Of a stretch of 64,000 bases of DNA, positions 11,741 through 22,335 are shown piece after piece. The notes below the pieces were generated by a model. It ran no database searches, was not told where the DNA came from, and saw only the letters and a list, made by a program, of their open reading frames with translations. The position numbers and the translations under genes were made by a program. Positions within the stretch are counted from its first letter, which is position 1. Every line of letters begins with the position of its first letter. The DNA is from Takakia lepidozioides (lineage: Eukaryota > Streptophyta > Takakiopsida > Takakiales > Takakiaceae): contig CM060731.1 of NCBI GenBank assembly GCA_030704615.1, forward strand, positions 86,408,756 through 86,472,755. The letters are read 5' to 3'.

Positions 11741-11809
11741 GTTCTAAATGAATTGAATCATGAACCCCCGATGATGCAAGGACCATTCTTTGCGTAACAA
11801 CCCTTTGAA

Positions 11810-12724
11810 TCACAACTCTTTCAGCAGCTGCACCGCCTGTGGTGTGGCAATTGTCTGTTTCTGTAGAATCGTGGTGCTCTTCACCCTGATATCCTCCATT
11901 CCCCTAATTCTCTTCATCCCAGACAAACAAGAAGGCTTTGTTTGGAATAGCAGTAGGAAAGCTTGCAGGGCGTAAAGCATGAAAGTATGGTTGGCACAGA
12001 AAGGATCGGGTAAGTGAGTGTAAGCATGTGGGGCTTGTAAGTAGTGAGTGAGAGAGAATGTCCTTTCAACCTGTCCGTCCTTGCGCCACTGTGTAAGAAG
12101 TAAAGCTAGCGTATAGTCTCTGATATTCGCCATAGCTACGAAGCTATACCTTTGATTGCCCATCCCGTCGAGACACTGGTTATTCGGAGCAACCCCGACT
12201 CTTCCGCTCATAACTTTTCTAATTTCTTGTTCTTGTTTCTTGGAGGGAACCACCTGCATGAAATTCACGTTCCTCATTGGCTGTTGCCTCAACGGGTAAC
12301 TTCTCAATTTTACCCCCATCTGTTCCCATTCCCACTTGGAATGCCCACTAGGACAACACATGTGGCAGAGGTCCCCCTTTGTTGTACACGTAAAGGGTTC
12401 CGTTACCTGCTCCCTGGATGCATTAATGGGCCCGCAATTAATTTCGGCTGCTGTACCGGGTAGGTACTTCGACGGCCCAGTTTGTCTTCTTGCATGATGA
12501 CACCCACTATTGCAGTACATGCAAAGCGGAGTGCTTTGCCCCTTAGGCCACGTGTTTGAATTCAAACTTTCTCCCGTCTCCCTCTGTCCGCGTGGCTTTT
12601 TCTTCGAGTTTGACTCCCAAGCTGACCTACACTTACCGGCCACTTTTCTGACGTTAACCCGCGTCCACTTGTCACTGACCCTATGGACTGTGCAACCTGC
12701 GTGGGCTATGTTGGGCTGTGACAA
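11810..12724 (-). CDS. Unrecognised open frame, Cys/His-rich middle
   Basis: A 304-codon uninterrupted frame. Residues 1-60 are basic (KKKPRGQRE). Residues 68-80 hold C-x2-C-x4-C-H-H, and residues 112-125 hold TCTTKGDLCHMCCPSGH, a Cys-rich knuckle-like cluster. The region QEQEIRKVMSGRVGVA to YTLALLLTQWRKDGQVERTF reads like a folded domain. I recognise no family. It lies between minus-strand frames on both sides and may be one exon of a transposon gene running from 13.5 to 11.1 kb. The end, from about residue 230, is low in similarity to anything and may be read-through. Confidence 0.35.
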   Translation of the reverse strand: MSQPNIAHAGCTVHRVSDKWTRVNVRKVAGKCRSAWESNSKKKPRGQRETGESLNSNTWPKGQSTPLCMYCNSGCHHARRQTGPSKYLPGTAAEINCGPINASREQVTEPFTCTTKGDLCHMCCPSGHSKWEWEQMGVKLRSYPLRQQPMRNVNFMQVVPSKKQEQEIRKVMSGRVGVAPNNQCLDGMGNQRYSFVAMANIRDYTLALLLTQWRKDGQVERTFSLTHYLQAPHAYTHLPDPFCANHTFMLYALQAFLLLFQTKPSCLSGMKRIRGMEDIRVKSTTILQKQTIATPQAVQLLKEL

Positions 12725-12725
12725 A

Positions 12726-12845
12726 CTGTGGTGAGCTGTGATAGGCTATGTTACACTGTGGTGGTTTGTGATATGTTGTGTTAAACTGTGGTGGGCTGTG
12801 ATATGTTGTGTTAAACTGTGGTGGGCTGTGTTATGCTGTGTTAAA
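12726..12845. repeat. Minisatellite, four 30-bp units
   Basis: Four consecutive 30-bp units beginning CTGTGGTG and ending GTTAAA or GTTACA occupy exactly 120 bp. Units 2 and 3 are nearly identical and the outer ones more diverged. A weaker related stretch lies just before, at about 12690-12725. The strand is strongly G/T-rich versus C/A-rich. Confidence 0.85.
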
Positions 12846-12886
12846 CCTCTCAAAAATACCGTCCTCTCCTTGGGGGATTGTCCACC

Positions 12887-13547
12887 TCACCTTCTGGGGA
12901 TCTTCTGCCTCTTCTCCCCCCTTTCCTCAGCAGAATCCAAGACAAATCTACGAGCCTGACGGGCTCTAATAGCTGCTGCCTCCTCCCTCATCTTCATTTT
13001 CTTGAGGTTTGCCCCGTCTAAAATCTGCTGTACACGACTAGGTTCGGAAGACCTCCTAATGGACACCGAAGCAAGCCGGGCAGCATAAGTAGGAAGGATG
13101 TAGTCCCTTTCTGGACTCGGCATGAAATCCCCCCTGGCAAAAAAAGGCACGTTCCTCCTGCCCATGAACTGCGGTGTAGACGTCCCTCCTGCAATACTTG
13201 GCATCCTACAGTAAGAACAAATCCACTTCAAGAATATCAATACCAGCAGAAGCACAAAGGGTCTTTCAATGAAATAAGAGAGCGAAGGGAGGTGCCTCAC
13301 GAAATCAGGAGGCAACTTACAATGCGACCACTCACTCATAAACCGGGGGCTCCTCGGCCTCGATCCCAACTTGTACCTCCCCCTGGTCCTTGTCGGATTC
13401 TTCCTCATCCTCCGAGGATGCCTCTTCCTCTTTCGGCAGACATTCAGCGCTGCAAGTTCGGAGTTGTGGAGGGCAGTATTTGGCTCGAAGGCGAAGACAT
13501 GTCTGTCGGACAACGTCCCTGCCCACATTGAAGCACCAGATGGACAA
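12887..13547 (-). CDS. Unrecognised exons with acidic and basic segments
   Basis: Two minus-strand segments look coding. The first, 13547-13332, contains an acidic run EEEASSEDEEESDKDQGEVQ and ends in a stop. The second, about 13200-12887, contains FMPSPERDYILPTYAARLAS and a helical basic stretch, NLKKMKMREEAAAIRARQAR, ending EKRQKIPRR. Between them is a hydrophobic stretch that reads like intron. They lie in different frames and would need splicing to be joined. No family is recognised. A 431-codon frame covering 12887-14182 includes the second segment, but its first 250 codons lack any protein-like pattern and I do not accept it whole. Confidence 0.3.
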
Positions 13548-14209
13548 AGCGGGCAGTTAGTAGCATGCGGCATGCAATTGCAATCGGGCCAGGGGACAAA
13601 CTGTGCACGTGAAGGCTTACCCGTGCCGCATGTGAGGTCAAGAATCCGCCCTTGGACATCCGAGCACACCACACAATGCCAACCAACACCAACCTTGGCA
13701 CCCACCCCCTGCCGGATGGTCTCCACAACAGAGTGCACCATGGGGAGCCCCCCCTGCTTCGGGGTCGTGGCGCTGGCTTCCTGATGTTGCCACGTCACAA
13801 TGGGGGCCTCCCACATCTCCATACGGCCCTCCCCCCTCCGGCACACATCAGTCACCCCCCACAACGTATGACGGCGCTGCTCCAGAGCATGGGGGCAGGA
13901 AACGGACATCAGAGCTGAGGAAGGAACGACGTCATGCCATGAAACAATGGGAAGGAATGGAGAGGGAAGGGTGGCTGCAGGGCTAAAGCGCCACAAGGTG
14001 GAGGTGCATTGAAATGGAGTCATCAATGCTGGCTGCGAAGGTAAGGAACACTGGCAGCGTGATTTGATTTGCGTGGCCTGGCATTGCGTTACCTGACTCA
14101 AGCGTACAAGACATTGACCAGCAGTCCCAGAGTGCCATGTCAACAGTAATAGAGGGCATAAATGGAATGTACGAGTACACACCTAGCCCTGCCAATCGTG
14201 ATTTTATAG

Positions 14210-17095
14210 TGAAGCAATGTGGGAAGATAATGAAAGGAGAAAAGCAAAACTGAAAGATAAATGGGCGAAGACTGGTGTGAGGCCAATGAACACTGAACCC
14301 GCCTATTGGGATAAGCTTGTTGCCTACTGGGAGTCCCCTCGTGGACTTGCAAAGGCTGAAGGGATGAAGCAAGCGCGTGCTTGTGTCACGAACCCCTCGC
14401 GTTGGGGCCGGGCAGGAGTTGCAGGCCAAGCAGCCCGTTTGGTAATCTCCCTCACCCCCTTTTCATTGCTCTTACGTTGTGGCATGTTCTGATGGAAGAG
14501 ACACCCACAAGTGGGTTTTATTGCTTGTGCAGAATTAGTTGTTATGTGATATGCAGGGCAGTGCTTTGTCCATATGCTCCTGGCATTTTGTACTGACAGT
14601 GTGTGGATGGGCAAATACAGAAAAGACGCAAAGCGCGGAGCCCGTCACTGTCCGAGCTCGGGGCGGAGTGCAAGAACGCTGCGACTGGCACCCCATCAGA
14701 GTCTGTTTTGAGCCAGGTATGTTTTGAAGTCCGGTTCCATTCATGAATCTGTTGTTGTACTAAGATTTGGTGGGTATGTGGGGCCCCCACGCATGGTACA
14801 CGAGGGGTGTTATGCCAAACCTAGCCATCTCCGAATGCCTGAAATCCTGCACATTCGGCCTCTTCTTCTTCTGGTTTTTACAGTACGGGTGGGTGTTTGT
14901 ATGCGTAGGGAGCGGGGAACTCAATGGCAGCCCGCATCGGGGCCCTGGAGAGGCTTGCGGCTCTCTCTACGGAGCGGGAGAGGGGAATGGAAGCACAACT
15001 GAAGAAGATAGTGGAACTCATGATGGGGCAAAAAGGGGGTGTGACGGGTGGCATTATGGAAGACCCCCCTGCTGCGACCATTGTACCTGACAAGGAGGAA
15101 GTAATTGTAGTGGGTAGGGATGTGACAGAGGTCCGGGCTGTTGTTGATGATATTCACAGTGGGGGGCAGGGTCCACTCGTTGAAGAGGGAGAGGTCCAAC
15201 AAGTTGGTGGGGATGACATGGACGATGGGGGGTCATTGCTCATGATGGGGGAAAAGGGGAAGCTATAGGGGGAGAGGTGGTAGTTTGCCTGGTCCAGGCT
15301 GCAGGGGGACCGAAACTTTGCCCTCCGGGTGATTGTTTGTCTCCCAACCCACTGAGGTGAGACCCCGTGACACCCCTTCAAAAGCTCCTTTCATAGAAAA
15401 GTCGAAACTAATTGTTCTAGACCTGAACGGGATCCTGTGCCACTCTATTCCTAACTTTCAGCCCAACCCAAGGCGTCATTGGCCATGGGTTTGACCACCA
15501 ACAAGTATGTTTCCCAAGGCCCCAGGTCTGCGAGTTTTTAAAACCTTCTCTTCCGGTATTTCTACGTTGGGCTATGTCCTGTGCTTCCAAGGGGAATGTT
15601 GCAGACGTCTTCAAAGTGGTCATGCAGGGGGTCAAGGGTTCTCCCCTCTTGTGTGGTCACAAGAGGAGTGTGACCCCTTGACAGAGCCACACCCCACAAA
15701 GGGCCTGCCGTACAGAACTTACAGAAGAGACTATCGAGGGTGTGGTCGGAATTTTCTGGATTTAACGAATCCAACACCCTCCTAAGTGGATGATTCACCA
15801 CACAAGGGGAGGGGGAACTCCCCTTTGAACATGGTCCATCCACTGTCGTTTGATGTCACTGGCAATGTCAGTGAGGGGCCCGATTCAGACTACCTTTTAG
15901 AAACAGTCTGGCCCTACTGCCAAGATTTGTTTTGCTCCAAGGATGTGCGTGTCTTCACAAGCACGCGGAAGCTGACCCCGACTGACAGCTTGAATGTGGG
16001 AGAGATGGGGTCGTTGGGGGAAGTACTTCTGCGCCCATGCAGGTGAAACTAACCTTACTGTTTGCAACATGACATCGAAGCCAAAGTCCATGTTTGTTTT
16101 GTTCCCCCGGATGCCCTCTCACGCAAGGCTGGCACTATATGTTTTGCAGGGACCACATGTACAGGGAGTGGCAGTGGGGTCGAATGTGAAGAAGGTGGGT
16201 CCTGCGCCTACGACCATAGTGCTACGGCGGCAACATTCCGGATTCCCCCCCCGGCATGAGGAGGCAGCGCCCAAGGTATGGTTGTTCCCAACCCCTCTCC
16301 GCAAACTTACTTGGTTGGTTTCCTTTATGGATACACTTCCTGAAGCGTTGCAATGTGTATTCATTGCAGGTGAGCAAGAGGAGTGGGCTGTCCCCGGCAC
16401 CATCATCGCAGCAGGACGTGGTTCCCCAGGCATGCATTCATGGCTCCTTGCTTTGCCTGGCTGGTTTTTAGTAGGGTTATTTTTGCCAGGAAGTTGTAGT
16501 GCTAGGGTCTGAGCAGGGTGTTTGTTAGCTTGCTCCGTGGAGGTGTGTTTATACCATTGCAACCACCAGAGTTCATGTTATTCTTATCCGTCTGACTAAA
16601 CCTCTTTTTGCTGTTGCAGTTGAAGACACGTGGGCAGCTTTCCTCAGTTGCCACCCTCAGCAACGAGCTTCGCTTCAAGGTATGTTGGTACACCGTGAAT
16701 TGGCTACTGATTCAGTATTGTGGCAACCAAGATCGTTTCCATGCCCAGCTGCGCTTGACTTTCACCCTGTCATTGCTATGTTTGTTGCTGAGTGGACCCT
16801 GATGTTGGTGTCTGCAGATATCAGATCCTGTGTTTCTCCTGAACCCCCATGACAAGCGGTCAAAGACAGCCGCCGCCAAGGCGGAAGTGGTGGGAATAGC
16901 CGGGCTGCAAGGACATTCGATCCGGGTGGTACAAGGTGAAAGTCCACGAGATCATGCTTCCAAGTGTTGCATTGCCTTGCCCAAATGTGGACGATGCCCC
17001 CCCCCAGACCACACTAGCGCACGTGAAAGGCACGGTGACTCTGTGGCCAGAGAAGAGTATGAGGAAAGGTGAAAGTATCAAGTGACATTTCATGC
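14210..17095 (+). pseudogene. Transposase_24-like / DUF8039-like spliced transposon gene
   Basis: A series of exons can be read with consensus splice sites, all in phase 0. Exon 14210-14441 (EPAYWDKLVAYWESPRGLAK, QARACVTNPSRWGRAGVAGQ) ends at GTAATC. Exon 14621-14716 (KRRKARSPSLSELGAECKNA) ends at GTATGT. Exon 14909-15266 begins GAGNSMAARIGALERLAALS with a coiled-coil-like start. Later exons end near 16279 (GFPPRHEEAAPK), run about 16371-16430 (VSKRSGLSPAPSS), 16620-16679 (LKTRGQLSSVATLSNELRFK), and start at 16819 (ISDPVFLLNPHDKRS). The first two match the plant Ptta/En/Spm Transposase_24 pattern. The end, GWYKVKVHEIMLPSVALPCP and KGTVTLWPEKSM, matches the DUF8039-like domain of plant transposon proteins but needs a one-base frame change near 16935. 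That change argues for decay. It may be the accessory gene of a CACTA element. Exons at 15.3-16.3 kb are uncertain. Confidence 0.62.
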
Positions 17096-18196
17096 TTGTA
17101 GTCCCTGTTGGGTGTGTAATGATACTCATAGAAGTGTGTATGATACTCAGTTACCAATTTTGAACATTTGGGCCATGACAGTTTAAGTGATGTTCGGCAA
17201 CCATGTATGTGGCATTTAGTCTTGCTCATATGCAGGTGTGCCGTGACGGTCTCTAATTTGAATGTAATATCACATTTCCTGACTTGTCGTCGTGTCCGTC
17301 CACCTTCTATGTGTATGTGTGATGGTCTTTGGTCTCCCTGTTGCCTCGTCTATTTGGTTCATTAGCGTGATGTTGTGCATGCATCGTGGTCTGTGTTCTC
17401 AGTCTCGCCCAGTATCATTGCTTCTCAATTCCCCATATGGGTGAACCACTAAAACTAGTAGAATGCATCAGAACCATATTTTCAGCTTAGAATGCAGGTC
17501 AGTTGGAAACTCACACAAACCACTACAAGTGCTCATTTTTCGTGCTTTCCTACTGTAGTGCAACCAACTAGCACAGTGGCAGCGGAGTTGGCCAAAGCAG
17601 TCCCGAGATGGCACAAGCACTCTGCGTCTTTCCACTAGCAGTCGTACCCGTCACTGCCATTGCGTGGGGACGACGCCACGCGTCGACCCACACACTCTCC
17701 ACGTGGTCCCCGTGGATTCGTCTGCTGGAAGTTGTGTAGTTGACTTCGCCAGTGGCTGTTGCGACGTCACATGCAGCACTCCAAGTGATGTGGCCGACTG
17801 CGATGTGGCGTCTTGGGCCCGTGGCCACGCGGCAGCATTGCCGCTCGTCACGCCGCCACACATCGGCATCCACATCCGCATCCACGTCCGTGTCCATGTG
17901 TCACCGCGCCCCGGGTGAGTCGTCCACTCATCCGGAGGGAAAAGTCAAAGTCAGCCCAAAAGGTCAGACACACGGGCGGCCCGCCTGGTTACGCCACGTG
18001 GTTCTTCAGCATTAATCGCATTAATCGCTGAGCAGTTGTTCGCGCATCTGCGTCCTTTACCACTCCAATCATTGGATGTCCAACCCACTACCACGTCTGT
18101 TGTAACTAGTCTGTTGTAACTTCCAGTCGATCCCAGTTTTTTGACTTTTACGACTCAAAATGAGTCGTTACCCCAGTGGTAAATGACACGAATGCT
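17096..18196. other. No recognised gene
   Basis: GC-rich stretch at 17570-17960 with open frames on both strands but no motif. CACTACAAG at 17521 and CTGTAGTG at 17553 are short inverted words that could belong to a transposon end near the DUF8039-like gene; no partner was found. Confidence 0.4.
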
Positions 18197-18887
18197 TCTA
18201 GTGGCGGGATGGAGGCCTTGGAGACCTATGAGCAAATGATGGGTAAGGGGTGAAGTCCAACCACATCATGTTTGTGTGCGTTTGCAATGCTTGTGCAAGC
18301 CTGGCAGCCCTGGAAAAGGGCAAAGGGTGCATGGTGACATCATCAAAGCTGGAATTGTACCAAATGTCATTTTGGACACTGCCCTGGTGGACATGTATGC
18401 GAGATGTGGGTGCATTGAGGATGCAAAGGGAGTATTTGACAATGTGGCTGAATGAAATGTGGTGTCGTGGAATCCGATCGCATGATATGCCCAGCATGGT
18501 TGTCATAGGGAGGTCCTGCAATTATTTGAAGGAATGCAAAAGAATGGCTTGAAGCTGGACAATATCACCTTTATATGTGTTCTCTCCGCATGCAGCCACA
18601 CTGGCCTACTGAATGAAGGAAGACGCTACTTTGATTCCCTGAGTCAACATCATGGTGTCACCCTGCCAGTAAAGCACTTTGGCTGCATGGTGGACCTTTT
18701 GGACGTGCGAGACAACTACATGAGGCAAGGTATCTGATTAATAAAATGCGAATCAATCCAGATGTTGTGGTGTGGAAGGCCTTGCTTGGTGCCTGCAGAA
18801 TCCATGGCAATGTGGAGATGGCTGAATGTGTGGCAACATCTATCCTCAAGTGGGATGAACAAGATGCCGCGACTTATGTGTTGCTAT
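18197..18887 (+). pseudogene. PPR pseudogene, left inverted copy (E domain, no DYW)
   Basis: Frames in succession give GMEALETYEQMMG, ACASLAALEKGKG, DNITFICVLSACSHTGLLNE, then PPR/E-type INPDVVVWKALLGACRIHGN and AECVATSILKWDEQDAATYV. Reading frames change at about 18246, 18330, 18450 and 18740, so it is dead. It corresponds to the minus-strand copy at 24726-23740 and stops at ATYVLL. There it joins sequence that in the other copy lies about 700 bp further on, beyond the DYW domain. The left copy is therefore the deleted version. Confidence 0.85.
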
Positions 18888-19083
18888 AATTCTGGGTTTG
18901 GGTGGTGGAGCTTCTCCAAAGCTTGAAGATGGAAGTGAATACAAATTTTAAGGAGCTTGATAAGAGGGGCAGTCATGTGCACAAGTTTGTTCAACATCTT
19001 AAATTTGGACATGTTTGTTTGTTTCTCGTGGTGTGGCTTTGGATGGAGCCCTTGACGAACTTGCATGAATAATGTCAACTCTA
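18888..19083 (+). repeat. Inverted repeat, left arm (partner 22850-23047)
   Basis: The sequence starting TTCTGGGTTTGGGTGG and ending near TTGCATGAATAATGTC at 19079 reappears reverse-complemented at 22850-23047. Translated on the minus strand both give MQVRQGLHPKPHHEKQTNMS with few changes. Together with the PPR copies these arms bracket 19.1-22.85 kb. Confidence 0.88.
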
Positions 19084-19099
19084 ATAAATTCACCTTGGT

Positions 19100-19310
19100 C
19101 TGTTGGTTAGGGACCTCTGTTGCATCGCCGAGGTTGGGGGGTTAACTCTCGCTTGTTGCAACTTAGCCGGTTTTGCTTATATTTAAAAACCCTTGAAATA
19201 GCTCTATAAGTAATTAAATAGGCTAGTTGGTTTTGAATGGTTCTTGATGGAATTATTGGTTAGTGGTTTAGCTCGCACCTCCGAGGTTGGTGGTTCAAAT
19301 TGCCGCCGCA
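19100..19310 (+). repeat. Two tRNA-like segments, possible SINE heads
   Basis: GTTGGTTAGGGACCTC...GGTTGGGGGGTTAACTC (about 19100-19150) and TTGGTTAGTGGTTTAGCTC...GGTGGTTCAAATTGCC (about 19254-19306) resemble the A and B boxes of RNA polymerase III promoters in tRNA-derived SINEs. B-box agreement is fair in the second and poor in the first. No tail or target-site duplication was found. Confidence 0.35.
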
Positions 19311-19880
19311 CTGCTCCTTTTAAGCAGTTTTTATCCTCTCATTTTATTTCGGTTATACTAAGATTGTTTGCTGGGCTGATCTTTTCCTTAGAATGATCTA
19401 ATTGCTTATCTATTCTTGACTCACATAAATTAATGGGGACTAGTAAAAACTAAATAAATCAATATCCCTATCTTTTAAATGTAAATATATACATAAAATC
19501 CTTCAAAAAGAAAACAAATAATTAAGTTGGTTGGTTGAAATTAAATTTTGTTGTTTGCTTAATAACCAATATTTACACTAGGCTATCTCTTTAATGTATA
19601 TATATATATCTAAAAATCACAATTATTTATCCCGAAGTAATTATACACTCGCCTTACTTATTTCTAGACTACTGTTTTCATAAATACGTCAATGAGTTAG
19701 CACTAACTGTTGGTTACAAATTACAAACGCAAATACTTATAACATAGAAAATTTATAAATCCACACTAGCAGCACCCTTGGAGCTAGGCGGCGCCTTCGG
19801 GACCTAACCTGGCTTTGTCTAATACAACCCTTAAATTCAGTATGCAAATGTTAATGGGGTGCATTAATGGTTGAAACTAT
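19311..19880. other. AT-rich sequence without a gene
   Basis: Strongly AT-rich with TA runs (19596-19608). No open frame of note and no recognised repeat family. Confidence 0.5.
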
Positions 19881-19881
19881 G

Positions 19882-20325
19882 CCAAATTTCCAGTCAGGAA
19901 GGTAACGTATTTGCCTCCCGAAGTCGATGGTAATGTGATCTTCGAGTTTCCACCTGTTACTTCGTCAAACAAAGCCTCAGGTATGTTAACAGACATGGAT
20001 CAAAAGCATGACGGACACCCCTGGTGTGTGGAGGACAACAAACTATAGCGTAGGAATTGGGGGCCATCGAACAACGCACGAAGTTGGCAAGTGCGAGGTT
20101 CTCTATAACGACAGACCAAGGCTTAGTGGCACCACGGACTTGGAACTGCGAAGGCCATCGATGATTGGAAGTCGCACATTGAAGTCGAGCATAATGTTTC
20201 AAGATACATGCATGAAGGTGGGAGCTCCGATTCCATATCGAGTATGTATGACAATGATGGCCAATTCAGTGAACCAATAACATCTCCTGACAGTTTTTGC
20301 TAAGGGTGGATCCTGCCATATTCTC
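19882..20325 (+). pseudogene. Coding-like remnant upstream of the palindrome array
   Basis: The frame reads VRKVTYLPPEVDGNVIFEFP, then KHDGHPWC, a stop, and then, in the same neighbourhood, AIDDWKSHIEVEHNVSRYMH and SSDSISSMYDNDGQFSEPIT. Composition and punctuation are protein-like, but stops interrupt it. I recognise no family. It probably belongs to the same decayed gene as 20897-21757, with the palindrome array lying between. Confidence 0.35.
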
Positions 20326-20410
20326 GGTGCAGACATGAACGTTTGCACAGACAAGTGCCAGGAATGTTAGTTAAAATGGTTAGATAACAAAGTTGACCTC
20401 ATAAAGATAG

Positions 20411-20857
20411 GCCGCATTTCCGTTGTATCGGAGACAAAGCATCCCAGTGCACATTCCGAAACGGAAATGCGGTGCCGCATTCCCGATCGACATCGTCCTC
20501 TCTCTGAGTGTGAACGGAAATGCGGCACCGCATTTCTGTCAATTGGGAAACCAAACTAGTGCTGGAACGGAAATGCGATGCCGCATTTCAGTCCACTGTA
20601 CAAGCAGGCACATGGTGAAACGGAAATGCGGTATCACATTTCGGTCAAATGGGACAAGGAAGACACGGTGGAACAGAAAAGCGACACCGCATTTCCGTCG
20701 ACTGGGACACCTTCGATAGGCAAAACGGAAATGCGGTGCCGCATTTCCATCCGGTCTCTTACTTTCGATTGTTGTTGGACGAAAATGCGGCACCGCATTT
20801 CCGTCTGAGGTGAACCTTTGTATTTTCCAGAACTGAAATGCGGCGACTCATTTCCGT
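20411..20857. repeat. Array of 26-bp palindromes with exact 53-bp period
   Basis: Eight imperfect palindromes built from arms ACGGAAATGCGG and CCGCATTTCCGT around TG, CA or a variant start at 20461, 20514, 20567, 20620, 20673, 20725, 20779 and 20832. Their centres are 53, 53, 53, 53, 52, 54 and 53 bp apart. Spacers are 26-28 bp and mostly unlike one another, though three share a weak T-C-rr-x-TGGGA start (after 20539, 20645 and 20698). A ninth, half-palindrome (right arm only) lies at 20412-20423, off the regular spacing. The unit is not a multiple of three and no frame runs through it intact, so it is not coding. Confidence 0.93.
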
Positions 20858-20896
20858 CCAACATGTAAGTCCTGGGGGGGGCACCCGTGCGAGCTA

Positions 20897-21757
20897 GTGG
20901 AAATGAAGGGCAGGCCAAAGTTGGAGCCAAAAACAGTGATTCAGTGTGCGAATGAGAGTTTTTTGAGGGCATTGGATGGCCGGCCGGCCGCCAAGTTAGC
21001 ACACATAAAGCAAATGGAAGGCCAGAAAGCGAAAGCTCTAAGGAAGACGACTGCAGAAGAGCCTGCAGACACTCCAGGATTTGTAGCCATGATGGATTTC
21101 TTTGCAATGACAAGTGAAGGAAAGAATTGTGTGAGGCGTGGAAAACAGACAAACTGGTCATGTGATTTGATCATCTTGGATATTCCAGATGGAGAGCCTC
21201 TGGAAGGACTGGATATTGTGCCCTCTTGGAGCAAGTATTTCTGAGGACTTTTGGAAGAAAGGGTTTGGGCTAGCCCGCATGGTATTGGATGACAAAGGTT
21301 GTGTGGTGGTCCTTGCCAGCAAAGGCAAAAACATAGAGGCGGGAATTACCAATTGGACCCGTAAGAGTGGCGTCCCAGTTCTGAAGAAAATGTGGACCTA
21401 CATCAACTCAATGGGCCTTCGCTCCAAGGGAAACTAGATAATTACCGTACTGCCAAACAGAAACCGGTTGGCATTTGTAACTGTGGATTGGAATGCGGCG
21501 CCTAATTCTGCTTATGAATGGGGTCCATTGGATTTCGGTGGCACAGCATCCTTACAAAGGAATTGCGGACGATGCTGCATGAACAGTATTTCAGCACTCA
21601 GGCGACTGTGTATGGAGATGAGAATGAGTTTGTAGACGTTGCCCTTCATTGCTTATACTCCACAAGATATTTGATTTCCTCCCTTACAGGGACTTGCACG
21701 GATGAAGATTGGCGGCTCTATGAATGGAGCCGTTTTCAGTTTTCATCTGTGCCATGA
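20897..21757 (+). pseudogene. Decayed gene, possibly methyltransferase-like
   Basis: The first frame (20897-21244) carries ALRKTTAEEPADTPGFVAMM, then TNWSCDLIILDIPDGEPLEG. A frameshift near 21220 leads to ISEDFWKKGFGLARMVLDDK and GCVVVLASKGKNIEAGITNW (21237-21437), and after a stop, FVTVDWNAAPNSAYEWG. A last frame (21518-21757) gives VDVALHCLYSTRYLISSLTG and DWRLYEWSRFQF. A hydrophobic strand ending in D-x-P-D-G, followed by a helix, VLDDKGCVVVL and a loop, is the order seen around motifs IV and V of class I SAM-dependent methyltransferases (compare DPPY/NPPW). The catalytic motif is not preserved, so the assignment is tentative. At least two frameshifts show a pseudogene. Confidence 0.4.
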
Positions 21758-21784
21758 TCCAAATGTTTTCGTTATCCAAATTTT

Positions 21785-22335
21785 CATTTTGTACCCTACT
21801 AACACACACTAAGTATAGAGCGAGTGTGAGTACATTTGTACCTTAAACCCAAACCCTAAACCCTTTCCCCTAAACCCTCACCGTAAACCCTAAACCTTTG
21901 CCCTTAAGCCCTTATTACGTCTAAACCCTTACCCTTCCCATACAAATGGGAATGAACTATCCATACTAACCATTATGGTTATCCAAATGTCTTCTCCCAA
22001 CATTTTTGCGCTAGTTTTCTCCTTTGTTTTGGATTGACATGCACTTAGGTCTTTGCATAGTGTGCATTCTATGTATCTTAATACCAGGTTCCAAGGACGA
22101 GTCTTCAATTTAAATAGTTGTCCGTCCCAATGACTCTTCCATAATATTTGTTTCTCCATTTTTATTTTTATTTTTTATCCTACTAACACACACCAAGTTC
22201 TAGCGAGTGCGAGTACTCTTCCATATTTGTTTGTCCATTTGTACCTTAAACCCAAACCGAAAACCCCTACCTTTACCATCACCCCTAAACCATTACTCTT
22301 ACCATAAACCAAAAACCTTAGTGTACTACCCTAGT
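21785..22335. repeat. Duplicated block with degenerate telomere-like CCCTAAA tracts
   Basis: 21841-21945 contains repeated AAACCC, CCCTAAA and close variants, the plant telomere motif in degenerate form; 22241-22330 holds a more diverged tract. Each follows the same leader, CCTACTAACACACAC-AAG...GCGAGTG-GAGTAC (21797 onward and 22179 onward), so about 390 bp has been duplicated in direct orientation. Interstitial telomere-like DNA of this kind can mark repaired breaks or simply be a satellite. Confidence 0.7.

Noticed and set aside
12887-14182. A 431-codon minus-strand protein
   Set aside because: Its first 250 codons lack protein-like composition and part overlaps exons of a plus-strand gene. 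Only the last part looks coding.
8753-17560. CACTACAGT at 8753 and its inverse at 17552-17560 as the two ends of one CACTA element
   Set aside because: The shared end is only about nine bases, the flanking three bases do not match, and the LINE plus mixed-strand frames inside do not fit one element.
20411-20857. CRISPR array
   Set aside because: Repeats are imperfect palindromes that vary from unit to unit, there are no cas genes, and the context is a plant nuclear genome.
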